This document shows positions 1 through 9,725 of a stretch of 64,000 nt of DNA, piece after piece. The notes beneath the pieces were generated by a model. The model saw only the letters and a list, made by a program, of their open reading frames with translations, did not search any database and was not told the origin of the DNA. This DNA is from Pseudooceanicola endophyticus (GTDB taxonomy: Bacteria; Pseudomonadota; Alphaproteobacteria; Rhodobacterales; Rhodobacteraceae): contig NZ_JAHIAB010000017.1 in the NCBI RefSeq assembly GCF_018760365.1, positions 1 through 64,000 of the forward strand. Reading direction: 5' to 3'. Each line of letters opens with the position of its first letter. Positions within the stretch are counted from its first letter, which is position 1. Made by a program: the position numbers and the translations under genes.

Positions 1-457
1 TGCTGCCGTGATAGCCATCGACCTGGACGATGATGCCCTTCTTGTCCTTCAGGCCGCGCACGTTGTTGCGGAACTCGACAAAGCGCAGGGCCGTATCGAC
101 GGCGGTCGAGCCGCCGGTTGTGAAGAAGACGCGGTTGAGGTCCGAAGGGGTCAGGCTGGCGATCTTCTCGGCCAGGCGGATCGAAGGCGCATTGCCCATG
201 TACCAGGGCGAGGTATAGGACAGGTTCATCGCCTGCTCGGCCATCGCCACGGCGATCTCGCGGCGGTTGTAGCCGACCTGGGTGCACCACATGCCGGCGG
301 GGCCGTCGATCAGGCGATGACCGTTTTCGTCCACGACATAGATGCCCTCGGCCCGGTCAAGACGCGGCAGGGCCTTCTGGCCAAGGGTCTTGAGGCTGGC
401 AGCGGGGTCGAGCAGATGCCGGCGCGCGGCCTCTGCGAGGGGGGCTTGCTTGATCAT
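1..457 (-). CDS. Class III (omega) aminotransferase, N-terminal part
   Basis: PLP-dependent aminotransferase of the class III family, cut by the window edge; about the first 152 residues are visible. They read as the usual N-terminus: a lead segment, then DENGHRLIDGPAGMWC, the 'GYNRREIAVAMAEQ' helix, the 'YTSPWYMGNAPSIRLAEKI' stretch, and 'FFTTGGSTAVDTALRF', which forms the cofactor phosphate-binding region, ending at 'VDGYHGS'. The PLP lysine lies outside the window. The ATG at 457 is preceded by AAGGAG at good spacing; an ATG five bases upstream runs at once into a stop. It is divergent from the monooxygenase operon. The substrate cannot be read; members act on omega-amino acids, polyamines or pyruvate/amine pairs. 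Confidence 0.85.
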   Translation of the reverse strand, partial: MIKQAPLAEAARRHLLDPAASLKTLGQKALPRLDRAEGIYVVDENGHRLIDGPAGMWCTQVGYNRREIAVAMAEQAMNLSYTSPWYMGNAPSIRLAEKIASLTPSDLNRVFFTTGGSTAVDTALRFVEFRNNVRGLKDKKGIIVQVDGYHGS

Positions 458-1236
458 GTCATTCTCCTTGCAACCAAACCCGGGGGGTCGCCTGCCATCC
501 AGGCCGATGCCAAAGATGCAACATCGCAGGGCCTGCTGACCGACAGGTGCGGGTGGCTCTGCCGCATCCTAGGCGCCCATTTCCGCCCCCAGAAGGCCGG
601 ATAATCTTGGTACGGCATAACTTCAGATCATGATTTACGTTATCGGCCCGCCCCGGTGGAGCCTCCGGGGCGGGCAGGTCATCAGCTTGAGCGGCCCGCC
701 GAAGCGCTCCAGAATGGGAGCCACTGGCGTGGTCTTCAGGGGCAGTTCCTGATGTCGTTTGACACCACTGGCGGACCGCGGGCGCAAAGAGACCCAATGA
801 AGAGGCCAAGAGACACTTCCCCGCCAACAATCGCGACACGGCCCAGCCGACGCATACGATGTATTCATAGGGTGGGCGCCCGTTGAGGGCCTATTCCTGC
901 GCCAGAAATGCATGTTCAAGGAGTGACCGAGTGCATGCTTCGCAGGCGTCTGCGAAATGACAGATCTTACCTGAATCCCGCATAGCCCGGGGCGGGGGCC
1001 GAAATACGCTGGCGTAACGACCTGCAATGATTTGATATTAATTCATTATTTAAAGAACCCCGGCGGTGGCCACCTTACTCTTTCAACCGCTGTAAGAGTT
1101 TCTTTCGGCCCAGCCGGGTACCGCGAGCAATCCGAGCCTGCCTTTTATCATCCTATGCCGTGAGTCCGCAGAGGCTGATGCCTTGGCACTCAAGCGTGCA
1201 GCCAAAAGCACCTCGCATACGACCTGGAGCTCCAAG
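458..1236. other. Intergenic region between divergent genes
   Basis: About 780 bases separate the aminotransferase from the first monooxygenase. Several open frames exist on both strands but none has a recognisable protein pattern or convincing start. An AT-rich patch near 1030-1055, in otherwise GC-rich DNA, is the best place for promoter elements. No tRNA, IS or clear hairpin was seen. Confidence 0.5.
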
Positions 1237-2631
1237 ATGACAAAAACCCGCAAGATGCATTTCGGCCTGTCCGTGGCACATTTGGGGTACCACCCTGCCG
1301 CCTGGCGGATGCCCGATGTGCCAGTAGATGGCACAATGAACCTCCAGCATTATGTAAACTGCGCGAAGATCGCCGAGCGCGGAAAGCTGGACTTTCTCTT
1401 TTTCGCGGATGTCTCGGGCGTGCGGCAGTTCGGCGATGCCCGGGCACCACGACACCGCGAACAGCAGCAGTCCAAGCACGAACCCTTCACCCTCATCGCC
1501 GCCCTCGCGGCCCTGACGGAGGAGATCGGCTTCGTCGGCACCGCCTCCACCACGTTCCAGCATCCCTACAACCTGACCCGCCGCCTTGCGACGCTCGACC
1601 ACCTTTCGGGTGGGCGCGCGGCCTGGAACATGGTCACCAGCTGGAGCGAGGACGAGGCAGAAAACTTCGGCCTGGCCACGACGGGTACGTCGGATGAACG
1701 CCATGCCCGCGCCCATGAATTCGTCAGCGTCGTCAAGCGGCTGTGCGACACCTGGGAAGATGGCGCCTTCGTCCAGGACAAGGAAAGCGGCATCTTCTTC
1801 GATCGCGAAAAGCTGCATTTCCTCGATCACGAGGGCGACCAGTTCCGCATCAAGGGACCGCTCGATCTGCCCCGCCCCCCGCAGGGAGTCCCGCCGATCG
1901 CCACCGCCGGCGCGTCGGAGAATGCGCAGGAGCTGGCTGCGGCCCATGCCGACATCGTCTATGCCGGCCAGCCCAACATCGAACTGGCCCGCGCCTATTA
2001 CGCCTCGCTCAAGGCGAAGACCTGGAAATATGGCCGCACGCCGGACGACGTGAAGATCATGCCCGGAATCATGACCTTCGTGGCGCCCACTCGGGCGGAA
2101 GCCCAGGCCAAGCTCGACCGGCTCAACGCCTGCATCGACCCGGTGATGGGCTTTGGCCACATGCTGGTCTCGGGTCTGCCCGACCTCTCCGCCTGCCCGC
2201 TCGACAGCCTGGTGCCCGAGGCGGACTCCGAGCTGGTCGCCTATCCAACGGGTCAGCCCTCCGGTTTCGCGATGTCGCTCATGAAGCGGGCGCGTGCAGA
2301 CGGCAAGACCGTCCGCCAGCTGATGGAAATGGTGCTGGGCGGAGACCTCTGGCAGCTCGGCATCGTCGGCACCCCGACCGATGTCGCCGACAAGCTGGAG
2401 GAATGGTTCAGCACCGGTGCCGCCGACGGGTTCAACGTCCAGGCGGCCTATCTGCCCGGCGCGGCCGAGGACTTCGTCGAACTGGTCGTTCCCGAGCTGC
2501 AACGGCGCGGCCTGTTCCGCACCGAATACGAAGGGCGCACCCTGCGCGACCGGCTCGGCATCGCCCGACCGCAAAACAGCTTCACCCTTTCCGAAACCGC
2601 CGCGCGTGTCGGCACGCTGGCCACCCGCTGA
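1237..2631 (+). CDS. Flavin-dependent monooxygenase, NtaA/SnaA/DszA family (first copy)
   Basis: LLM-class (bacterial luciferase-like) oxygenase, 464 residues, the normal size for the NtaA/SnaA/SoxA/DszA group. These are two-component enzymes that use FMNH2 made by a separate reductase to oxidise a C-N or C-S bond. The N-terminus has the family pattern (FGLSVAHLGYHPAAWRMPD, residues 7-25). Later come 'SGGRAAWNMVTS' of the flavin pocket, 'FVQDKESGIFFDREKLHF', and the C-terminal 'GAADGFNVQAAYLPG' and 'VVPELQRRGLFRTEYEG'. I chose the ATG at 1237 because GGAG lies just upstream and homology starts there; the frame stays open 54 bases further up. Next to a paralogue and an ABC importer, it probably attacks an imported chelate, amine or organosulfur compound. 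The actual substrate is unknown. Confidence 0.9.
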   Translation: MTKTRKMHFGLSVAHLGYHPAAWRMPDVPVDGTMNLQHYVNCAKIAERGKLDFLFFADVSGVRQFGDARAPRHREQQQSKHEPFTLIAALAALTEEIGFVGTASTTFQHPYNLTRRLATLDHLSGGRAAWNMVTSWSEDEAENFGLATTGTSDERHARAHEFVSVVKRLCDTWEDGAFVQDKESGIFFDREKLHFLDHEGDQFRIKGPLDLPRPPQGVPPIATAGASENAQELAAAHADIVYAGQPNIELARAYYASLKAKTWKYGRTPDDVKIMPGIMTFVAPTRAEAQAKLDRLNACIDPVMGFGHMLVSGLPDLSACPLDSLVPEADSELVAYPTGQPSGFAMSLMKRARADGKTVRQLMEMVLGGDLWQLGIVGTPTDVADKLEEWFSTGAADGFNVQAAYLPGAAEDFVELVVPELQRRGLFRTEYEGRTLRDRLGIARPQNSFTLSETAARVGTLATR

Positions 2632-2646
2632 TCCGAGGAGCCGAAA

Positions 2647-4035
2647 ATGACCAATCCCAAGCGTCAGATGAAGATGGGCGTGTCGATGCATGTCATGGGC
2701 TATCACCCTGGCTCCTGGACCATGCCCGGCGTCAACCCGAACGGGCTGATGGAGCTCAAGCATTTCGCCCATGTCGCCCAGACCGCCGAACGCGGCCTTT
2801 TCGACATGATGTTCCTGGCCGATCACGCGGCCAGCCGCAACCTGGCCAACCTCAAGCTGGCCCGAGAGAACCACCACAACAACGTCAAACTCGAACCGCT
2901 GATGCTGCTGTCGGCGCTGGCCACGATGACCAGTCATGTCGGTCTGGTTTCGACTGTGAACGCGACCTACAATGCGCCCTACACGATTGCCCGGATCCTG
3001 GCCTCGGTCGACCATATCAGCAAGGGGCGGATGGGATGGAACTTCGTCACCGGCTTCTGCCCGGACGAGGCGCGCAACTACGGCTATGACGGGCTTCCCG
3101 ACCAGGTGCTCCGCAAGGAGCGCGGCCAGGAATTCGTCGATATCGTCCAGGCGCTGATGGACAGCTGGGAAGACGACGCGATGATCCGCGACAAGGAGAC
3201 GGGCATCTTCTTCGACCGCGACAAGGTGCATTTCATCAACTACGCGGGCGAGCACCTGAAATCGCGCGGGCCTCTGGACATCTGCCGGCCGCCGCAGGGC
3301 CAGATCCCGATGGTGATGGCGGGCGACAGCCTGTCGACGAAGACCCTGGCGGCCAAGCGCGCCGATGTCCTCTATTCCGCCAAATCCACCTTCGAACTGG
3401 CCCGCGACTACTATGCAGAGGTCAAGGGCCTCATGGCCGGCTTCGGCCGCGATCCCGAAGCGCTGAAGATTATGCCGGGCATGATGGTCTTCGTGGCCAA
3501 AACGGAATCCGAGGCGCGCGAGAAGCTGGAGCGGATCACCGCCACGACGCCGGTTCAGGTCGGGCTGTCGGAAATGCTGCCCTATTACGACGATCCCTTC
3601 GGCATGGACCTGAACGCCCCGGCGCCGGAAATCGTGCTCGACGCTGCGCAAAGCCCCAAGGGCCCGCTGCACAACTCCGGCGGCACCCATTCCGGCGCGG
3701 CGCTGCAAAGCGCGGTCGACCGCATCAATGCGGTGATCCGCGACCGCAAGCCCACGCTGGCGGAGCTTGCCCGCCTGATGCCCAGCCTCGGGGTCTGGAA
3801 GGTCGTCGTGGGCACCCCCGCACAGGTGGCGGACGAGATGGAACACTGGTTCCTGAACGGCGCCGCCGACGGCTTCAACCTGCAACCGCCCTACATGCCG
3901 GCCGGGCTGGAAGATTTCGTCGATCTCGTGGTGCCGGAACTGCAGCGCCGCGGCCTTTACCGGAGCAGCTACGAGGGCACGACGCTGCGCGACAACCTCG
4001 GCATCAAACGTCCGGCGGACCGCTGGGCCGCCTGA
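2647..4035 (+). CDS. Flavin-dependent monooxygenase, NtaA/SnaA/DszA family (second copy)
   Basis: A 462-residue paralogue of the preceding gene, 15 bases downstream with GAGGAG before the ATG. It has the same landmarks: 'GVSMHVMGYHPGSWTMPG' near the N-terminus, 'SKGRMGWNFVTGF', 'MIRDKETGIFFDRDKVHF', 'GAADGFNLQPPYMPAG' and 'VVPELQRRGLYRSSYEG'. Compared with the first copy it has extra residues near 315-345 ('APEIVLDAAQSPKGPLHNSG'), next to the active-site lid in this fold, so the two copies probably take different substrates or act in series. FMNH2 would come from the reductases at 12.2-13.3 kb. Family and cofactor are sure; the substrate is not. Confidence 0.9.
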   Translation: MTNPKRQMKMGVSMHVMGYHPGSWTMPGVNPNGLMELKHFAHVAQTAERGLFDMMFLADHAASRNLANLKLARENHHNNVKLEPLMLLSALATMTSHVGLVSTVNATYNAPYTIARILASVDHISKGRMGWNFVTGFCPDEARNYGYDGLPDQVLRKERGQEFVDIVQALMDSWEDDAMIRDKETGIFFDRDKVHFINYAGEHLKSRGPLDICRPPQGQIPMVMAGDSLSTKTLAAKRADVLYSAKSTFELARDYYAEVKGLMAGFGRDPEALKIMPGMMVFVAKTESEAREKLERITATTPVQVGLSEMLPYYDDPFGMDLNAPAPEIVLDAAQSPKGPLHNSGGTHSGAALQSAVDRINAVIRDRKPTLAELARLMPSLGVWKVVVGTPAQVADEMEHWFLNGAADGFNLQPPYMPAGLEDFVDLVVPELQRRGLYRSSYEGTTLRDNLGIKRPADRWAA

Positions 4036-4165
4036 GGCAGGAGGCCCCCGACGGGTGCCTCAGCGCAAAGCCGGATTGCGCAGAGGCGCGCCCCGGCTCC
4101 GACAATCAGAAAAACATGCGCAGCGCGTCGCAAGACCGTGCCTGCCCGACAACAGGGACCTCCAA

Positions 4166-5749
4166 ATGACTTTCGACGACAAACCTTGGATTACCCAATC
4201 CGGACATCGCTTCGACTTTTCGCGCCGCCAGTTCCTGCGCAGCGCGGCAAGTGTCGGCCTGATCGGCCTCGGGGGCGCCGCGTCGGTCTTCGGCGCGCGC
4301 CCGGCCGCCGCGCAAACCCCGGTTCGCGGAGGATCGCTGACCGTGGCCTACACCGCTCCGGTGGATTCGATGGATCCGCGCGTGGCCTATTCGGTCGCGG
4401 GCCAGCAGTTCATGGGCTCGATCTTCGACAACCTCATTTTCGACAACAACGGCCAACTTGAGCCGATGCTCGCCACCAGCTGGGCCGCCGAGAACGGCGC
4501 CCGCGAATGGGTCTTCAACCTGCGCGAAGGCGTCAAGTTCCACGATGGTTCCGACTTCACCTCGGCCGATGTCGTCGCGACCTATGAGATGGCGATGGAT
4601 AAGACCGCCGGCGGGCGCATGTACAATGCCGCGGGCCCGCTTAGCGCGGTTACTGCGGAAGGTCCCCTGCGCGTGCGACTGACCTACAGCCAGCCCTTCT
4701 CCGACGGTCCCTCCGCCGTGGCCTCGCGTTTCATGCGCATCTTGCCGGCGGGCAAGTTCGACCAGCTGACCGACCACCCTATCGGCACCGGGCCCTTCAT
4801 GTACAAGAGCTTCGAACCCGGCAGCAGCGCGACCGCCGTCAAGAACCCGAACTACTGGGATCCCGAACGCCCCTATCTCGACCAGCTGACCATCGTCGGC
4901 ATCGCCGACAGCGTGACGCAGCAGGCCGCCCTGCGGTCGGGCAACGTCGACGTGCTGAGCGGGATCCAGACCGAGACCTTCCTGAGCCTGCGCAATGTTT
5001 CGGGCCTGATCGCCCGCTCCGAGCCGGGCACGAACTACCATTGCCTGATCACCCAGATCAACATGGCCCCCTTCGACAACCTGAAGGTCCGAGAGGCGTT
5101 CCGCTATCTCATCGACCGCAACATGCTGATCGCCTCGGCGCTTCTGGGACAGGGCGGCGTGGGCACCGACAGCCCGTTCCAGGTGACGGACGCCTATTAC
5201 CCCAAGGATTTGCCACTGCGGAACCAGGACCTGCCCAGGGCGAAGAAGCTTCTTGAGGACTCCGGCGTCGGGCCGCTCAACCTCGACATCTTCACGATGA
5301 GCGAGCGCCCGCCCTCGCCCCGGATCGCCGTGGCGCTGAAGGATGCCGCGTCCAAGGTCGGCATCGGCATCAACATCAACGATGTGCCCTATACCGAATA
5401 TGCGGCCAATGTGACGCGCCAGCGCCCGCTCTACACCACCGGAACCTTCGCCACCGCGTCGAACCTCTTCACCAATCTCTTCCTGCTCTATCACAGCAAG
5501 GGCGCGGTGAACTATTCTCAGACCGAAAGCGGCCCGGGTGTCGATGCGCTGATCGAGGAGATCCTCGCGACCACGGATCAAGAGCGCAAGATCGAGATGG
5601 TCAACGAGGTCGTGAGCAAGATCGTCCTCTACAGCGAGAAGATCATTCCCTACTTCATGAACACCTCCGTGGTCATGAACGGGCGAGTGCAGGGCTATAC
5701 CTTCCCCCGCTTCGACCTGATCGACATGGGGCGCGTCTGGGTCTCCTGA
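4166..5749 (+). CDS. ABC transporter substrate-binding protein, family 5 (peptide/nickel type), Tat-exported
   Basis: A 527-residue periplasmic binding protein of SBP family 5 (DppA/OppA/NikA type). The N-terminus carries a twin-arginine signal, SRRQFLRSAASVGLIGLGG, followed by an AXA cleavage region (PAAAQTP), so it is exported folded. 'GGSLTVAYTAPVDSMDPR' and 'WVFNLREGVKFHDGSDFTSADV' are the family signature; 'YPKDLPLRNQDLPRAKKLL' lies in the second lobe. The ATG at 4166 is preceded by AGGGACC. It sits directly after the two monooxygenases and before its permeases. The layout resembles EDTA/NTA-type uptake and oxidation loci, where a family 5 importer serves a flavin monooxygenase. That is a comparison from memory, not a substrate assignment. 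Confidence 0.9.
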   Translation: MTFDDKPWITQSGHRFDFSRRQFLRSAASVGLIGLGGAASVFGARPAAAQTPVRGGSLTVAYTAPVDSMDPRVAYSVAGQQFMGSIFDNLIFDNNGQLEPMLATSWAAENGAREWVFNLREGVKFHDGSDFTSADVVATYEMAMDKTAGGRMYNAAGPLSAVTAEGPLRVRLTYSQPFSDGPSAVASRFMRILPAGKFDQLTDHPIGTGPFMYKSFEPGSSATAVKNPNYWDPERPYLDQLTIVGIADSVTQQAALRSGNVDVLSGIQTETFLSLRNVSGLIARSEPGTNYHCLITQINMAPFDNLKVREAFRYLIDRNMLIASALLGQGGVGTDSPFQVTDAYYPKDLPLRNQDLPRAKKLLEDSGVGPLNLDIFTMSERPPSPRIAVALKDAASKVGIGININDVPYTEYAANVTRQRPLYTTGTFATASNLFTNLFLLYHSKGAVNYSQTESGPGVDALIEEILATTDQERKIEMVNEVVSKIVLYSEKIIPYFMNTSVVMNGRVQGYTFPRFDLIDMGRVWVS

Positions 5750-5762
5750 TCCGACCCCGCCC

Positions 5763-5786
5763 GCCCGCTGCCTTCCGGCAGCGGGC
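5763..5786 (+). terminator. Hairpin between binding protein and permease genes
   Basis: A perfect 10-bp GC stem (GCCCGCTGCC / GGCAGCGGGC) with a TTCC loop, followed by a C/T-rich run, 14 bases after the binding-protein stop. Such hairpins often stabilise the mRNA or partly terminate it, so the binding protein is made in excess over the membrane subunits. I infer that role here. Confidence 0.75.
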
Positions 5787-5818
5787 CCCTTTCCTGTTTT
5801 GCCCTGGAGAGCAGCCCC

Positions 5819-6766
5819 ATGCCGCTTTGGCTTCTGATCACCCGTCGCATCGCCGTCATGGTGATTTCCCTCTTTTTCGTTGCGCTGTTGACCTTCCTCA
5901 TCGTCAACGTCCTGCCCGGCGACGTGGCCACGGCCATCCTCGGCGACACCGCAACGCCGGACCAGGTTGCCGCCCTGCGGGGCAGCCTGGGCCTCGACCA
6001 GCCCGTCCTGCTGCGCTTCATGAAATGGTTCTTCGACCTTCTGCAGGGTGATTTCGGCACTTCACTCACCTTTAATCGCCCGGTCGGGCCGATGATCGCG
6101 GGCCGCCTGCTGAATTCCGCGACCTTGGCGCTGATCTGCATGATCGTGGTGATCCCCGTTTCCATCCTGTTCGGCGCAATTGCCGCGGTGAAACAGGGCT
6201 CGCTCCTTGACCGCGCGATCACCGGCCTGACCACCTTCCTCTTCGGGATGCCCGAATACGTGCTGGCGCTCGGTGCAATGCTGATCTTCGCCATCTGGCT
6301 GCAATGGCTGCCCGGAGCAGCGATGATCAACCCTGGCGAAAGCCTGTTCCTGCACCTCGACACCCTGGTCCTGCCGGTCCTCGTCATCTCTCTGGGCGGC
6401 GCGACCTACATCATCCAGATGACCCGGGCGAGCATGATCGACGTGCTGGCTTCTCCCTACGTTCGCACCGCGCTGCTCAAGGGTATCCCGCGCTGGCAGG
6501 TAATCCTGAAGCATGCCCTGCCAAATGCGATGCTGCCAACTCTGGTCGAGATCGGGCTCAGCTTCGGCGCTCTCCTCGGTGGCCTGGTGATCATTGAAAC
6601 GATCTTCAACTTCGCCGGCATCGGACAGCTCATGGTGATGGCGGTCCAGAGCCGCGACGTGCCGGTGCTCCAGGCCTGCGTGCTGGTGATCGCAGCCGCC
6701 TACTCTCTCGGCAGCCTGCTGGCGGATATCGCCTCCATGCTGCTCAACCCGAAACTGCGCAACTGA
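5819..6766 (+). CDS. ABC transporter permease, DppB type
   Basis: A 315-residue inner-membrane subunit of a peptide/nickel-type importer, the usual DppB length. It starts with a transmembrane helix (ITRRIAVMVISLFFVALLTF), then the periplasmic 'PGDVATAILGDTATPDQVA' and 'LGLDQPVLLRF', typical of this subfamily. The coupling loop 'YVRTALLKGIPRWQVILKHA' (EAA motif) contacts the ATPase, and about five further hydrophobic segments follow. GGAGAG precedes the start. It pairs with the next permease, ten bases downstream. Confidence 0.92.
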   Translation: MPLWLLITRRIAVMVISLFFVALLTFLIVNVLPGDVATAILGDTATPDQVAALRGSLGLDQPVLLRFMKWFFDLLQGDFGTSLTFNRPVGPMIAGRLLNSATLALICMIVVIPVSILFGAIAAVKQGSLLDRAITGLTTFLFGMPEYVLALGAMLIFAIWLQWLPGAAMINPGESLFLHLDTLVLPVLVISLGGATYIIQMTRASMIDVLASPYVRTALLKGIPRWQVILKHALPNAMLPTLVEIGLSFGALLGGLVIIETIFNFAGIGQLMVMAVQSRDVPVLQACVLVIAAAYSLGSLLADIASMLLNPKLRN

Positions 6767-6776
6767 GGGCGATCCC

Positions 6777-7643
6777 ATGACAACCGTTGCAACGAATGCC
6801 ACAGACCGGCCGCTCGCCCGCGTCAGTCGTACCGCGCGCGCCATGTTGCGCCCTGCCGAACTTTACCTGCTGTTCCTCGTTCTCCTCATCGTCGCCGGCC
6901 CCTGGGTCGCGCCCTTTTCGGCCTATGACTTCAATGCCTCCGCATCGCTCCTCGGGCCAAGCTGGGTGCATCCCTTCGGAACCGACGAATTCGGTCGCGA
7001 CATCCTCTCCCGTGTCCTTGTAGGCGCGCGCCCCACGCTTCTGCCCGCCTTCGCCGCCGCGACCCTGGGCATCGCCGCCGGTACGGTGACCGGCCTTGTC
7101 TGCGGTCTTTTCGGGGGCCGCGTGGATGAGCTGATCATGCGCAGCATGGACATTCTGCTGTCTTTCCCCGCCCTCATCCTGGCCATGCTCATTGTCACCA
7201 TGATGGGCTCCAGCATCGTCAACCTGGTGCTGGCCATGAGCCTGATCTTCTGGCCCCGTTCGGCACGTCTTATCCGCTCGGCCGCGCTGGAAATCGGCAA
7301 GCGCGAGTTCATCGAGGCCTGCCGGGCACGTGGCGAAAGCCTCGGCTTCATCCTGTTCCGGGAGATGCTTCCGAACCTGCGCAGCGTCGTCATCATCGAC
7401 CTGGCGCTGCGGTCCTCCTACGCGATCCTTCTCAGCGCCTCTCTGGCCTACCTCGGGATGGGCGCGCAGACGCCGACACCCGCCTGGGGTCTGATGGTCA
7501 AGGAAGGTCAGCAGTTCATCCAGTTTGCCCCCTGGCTGACCGTTTTCCCCTGCCTGGTCGTGGCCGTCATCGCCACCGGAACCGTCCTCATCGGGGAAAG
7601 CGTCCGCCAGAGATTTGCGATTTCCACGAGGCTTGCCCGATGA
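6777..7643 (+). CDS. ABC transporter permease, DppC type
   Basis: The second membrane subunit, 288 residues. 'HPFGTDEFGRDILSRVLVGA' near residue 60 is the signature of DppC/OppC permeases, and 'FIEACRARGESLGFILFREM' is the EAA coupling loop. About six hydrophobic segments are visible. Its stop overlaps the start of the ATPase gene by four bases (ATGA), so the two are translationally coupled. Confidence 0.92.
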   Translation: MTTVATNATDRPLARVSRTARAMLRPAELYLLFLVLLIVAGPWVAPFSAYDFNASASLLGPSWVHPFGTDEFGRDILSRVLVGARPTLLPAFAAATLGIAAGTVTGLVCGLFGGRVDELIMRSMDILLSFPALILAMLIVTMMGSSIVNLVLAMSLIFWPRSARLIRSAALEIGKREFIEACRARGESLGFILFREMLPNLRSVVIIDLALRSSYAILLSASLAYLGMGAQTPTPAWGLMVKEGQQFIQFAPWLTVFPCLVVAVIATGTVLIGESVRQRFAISTRLAR

Positions 7644-9670
7644 TCCCCCAACGCCATGAAATTCGCCAGGCCGGCGTCGAGAACGCCGTTCTGGCCATTG
7701 AAAACCTGTCAATCACCTATGGCAAGGGCAGCGAAGCCGTCCACGCCGTGCGTGGTGTCACCCTTTCCATCGCGCCGGGGGAGGCCTACGGCCTGATCGG
7801 CGAAAGCGGCTCGGGCAAAAGTACCGTCGCCTTCTCCTGCATGGGTCATGTCGCCGGAGGCGAGATCGAGACCGGCTCGATCAAGCTCAAGGGAGAGAAT
7901 CTGCTGCGGCTTTCGCCCGCTGGCTGGCAGAGCGTGCGCGGCAACCGGGTGGCGATGGTCTACCAGGACCCGATGAACGCCCTCAACCCGGCCTTCAAGC
8001 TGGGGGCACAGGTCGCCGAGGCGCTGATCCGACATCGCAACATGACCCGTAAGGATGCCCTGGCCCGCGCAGTGGAACTGTTCCGGCAGGTCCGCCTGCC
8101 GGATCCGGAAAACCTGGCACAGCGCTATCCGCACCAGATTTCCGGCGGCCAGCAGCAACGTGTGGTGATCGCCATGGCCATCGCCTGCGAAGCCGAGCTG
8201 CTGATCATGGACGAGCCGACGACCGGGCTCGACATCACGACCGAAGCCCATATCCTCGACCTGATCGCGGATCTGCGCAAGCGCCTCGGGATGGCCATCC
8301 TGTTCATCAGCCACAACCTGCGCGTGGTGGCGCAGGTCTGTGACAGGGTCGGTGTGCTCTATGCCGGGCAGATGGTCGAAGAGGGTCCCGCATCAGAGGT
8401 CCTGCGCCGCGCCCGTCACCCCTACACCATGGGTCTCAACAATTCGCTGCTGCCCATCGACGGCGCCGTCAAACGGCTGAACCCGATCCCCGGCAGTCTG
8501 CCGGACTTGCGCAACGTTCCCGGCGGCTGCATCTTCGCCGCCCGCTGCGCCTATGCCACGCCGCAGTGCAAGGATGCAGTCCCCGCCATCCAGGTCGTCG
8601 GATCCCGCCACGTCTCGCGCTGCATCTTCAACGAGATCCTTCCCCTTGCCGAACGCGCGGCGGAGACGCGCAAGCGTTTCGGTCCCGAGGAAAGCGTCCC
8701 GCCGCAGCTTTCTGTGGTCGATCTCGATTTCAGCTATGCCCGGCCCAGCCTTGCCCTGCCCTTCCTCAACCGGAAGGAGCAGAGCAAGGCCCTGGACCGG
8801 GTCACCCTGGCGATCCGCCCGGGCGAAACTCTGGGGATCGTCGGCGAAAGCGGCTCCGGCAAATCCACGCTCGCGCGCTGCATCGCCGGGCTGCGCGCGC
8901 CCACCGGCGGCTCGGTCCGGATGGAAGGTCAGCGGCTGGAACCCCTGGCCGGCCAGCGCAGCCGCGACGCCCGCAAGCGGGTGCAGATCGTATTCCAGAA
9001 CCCCGACAGCGCGCTCAACCCGATGCGGACCGTGGGCGAAATCGTCAGCCGTCCGATCGGGCTCTACGGTAATGCCTCTGGACCCGAGGTCGCGAAACGC
9101 ACCGCGGAACTGCTGGAGATGGTGAACCTGAGCGAACGCTACCTGACCCGCTTCCCGAGGGAGCTGTCGGGGGGCGAGAAGCAGCGCGTGAACATCGCCC
9201 GCGCCCTTGCAGCCGATCCCGACATCATTATCTGCGATGAACCGACCTCGGCACTGGACATCTCGGTGCAGGCGGCGGTCCTGAACACCCTGATCGACCT
9301 GCGGGCAAAGCGCGGCGTCGCCTACATCTTCATTACCCACGACCTCGGGGTGGTGCGCTATATCGCCGACCGGGTCGCCGTGATGTACAGCGGGTCCGTG
9401 CTGGAGACAGGTCCGGTCAGGGAAGTGTTCGCAAATCCCGGACACGCCTATACCGAGATGCTGCTGTCGGCCATGCCGCGTGGGGAAAGACATGCCCGTC
9501 ATGCCCCTGAGGAAATCGTTTCACGCGCCCGTCCGGTTCAGGGCCAGGGCTGCCCCTTTGCCGACCGCTGCCTGCGGTATCTCGGACAGGAATGCGATGC
9601 CGTCACCCCGCCGCTGCGGCTGGGACGCAACGGTCACATGGTCAGTTGCCATATTCCGCTGAGGACCTGA
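7640..9670 (+). CDS. Fused double ABC ATPase (DppD-DppF type)
   Basis: A 676-residue protein joining the two ATPases of a peptide-type importer. Domain 1 (about residues 10-330) has Walker A GESGSGKST, signature SGGQQQR and Walker B LLIMDEPTTG. Domain 2 (about 350-670) has a second GESGSGKST, SGGEKQR and DIIICDEPTSALD. Each ends with the OppD/F C-terminal cysteine cluster ('GCIFAARC', 'GCPFADRC'), which may bind a metal cluster. Fusion of both ATPases in one chain is also known in GsiA-like and EDTA-type importers. It is the last gene of the 1.2-9.7 kb operon and converges on the LysR gene. Confidence 0.93.
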   Translation: MIPQRHEIRQAGVENAVLAIENLSITYGKGSEAVHAVRGVTLSIAPGEAYGLIGESGSGKSTVAFSCMGHVAGGEIETGSIKLKGENLLRLSPAGWQSVRGNRVAMVYQDPMNALNPAFKLGAQVAEALIRHRNMTRKDALARAVELFRQVRLPDPENLAQRYPHQISGGQQQRVVIAMAIACEAELLIMDEPTTGLDITTEAHILDLIADLRKRLGMAILFISHNLRVVAQVCDRVGVLYAGQMVEEGPASEVLRRARHPYTMGLNNSLLPIDGAVKRLNPIPGSLPDLRNVPGGCIFAARCAYATPQCKDAVPAIQVVGSRHVSRCIFNEILPLAERAAETRKRFGPEESVPPQLSVVDLDFSYARPSLALPFLNRKEQSKALDRVTLAIRPGETLGIVGESGSGKSTLARCIAGLRAPTGGSVRMEGQRLEPLAGQRSRDARKRVQIVFQNPDSALNPMRTVGEIVSRPIGLYGNASGPEVAKRTAELLEMVNLSERYLTRFPRELSGGEKQRVNIARALAADPDIIICDEPTSALDISVQAAVLNTLIDLRAKRGVAYIFITHDLGVVRYIADRVAVMYSGSVLETGPVREVFANPGHAYTEMLLSAMPRGERHARHAPEEIVSRARPVQGQGCPFADRCLRYLGQECDAVTPPLRLGRNGHMVSCHIPLRT

Positions 9671-9725
9671 CCACCCGTTCCGCCAGGGGCTTGCGCTTCC
9701 CTCCGGATGCGGAGGCCCCGGCGGT

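Noticed and set aside
1153-3885. A 910-residue open frame on the minus strand opposite the two monooxygenases
   Set aside because: It is a shadow of GC-rich coding DNA; it shows no family pattern and the plus-strand proteins are clear.
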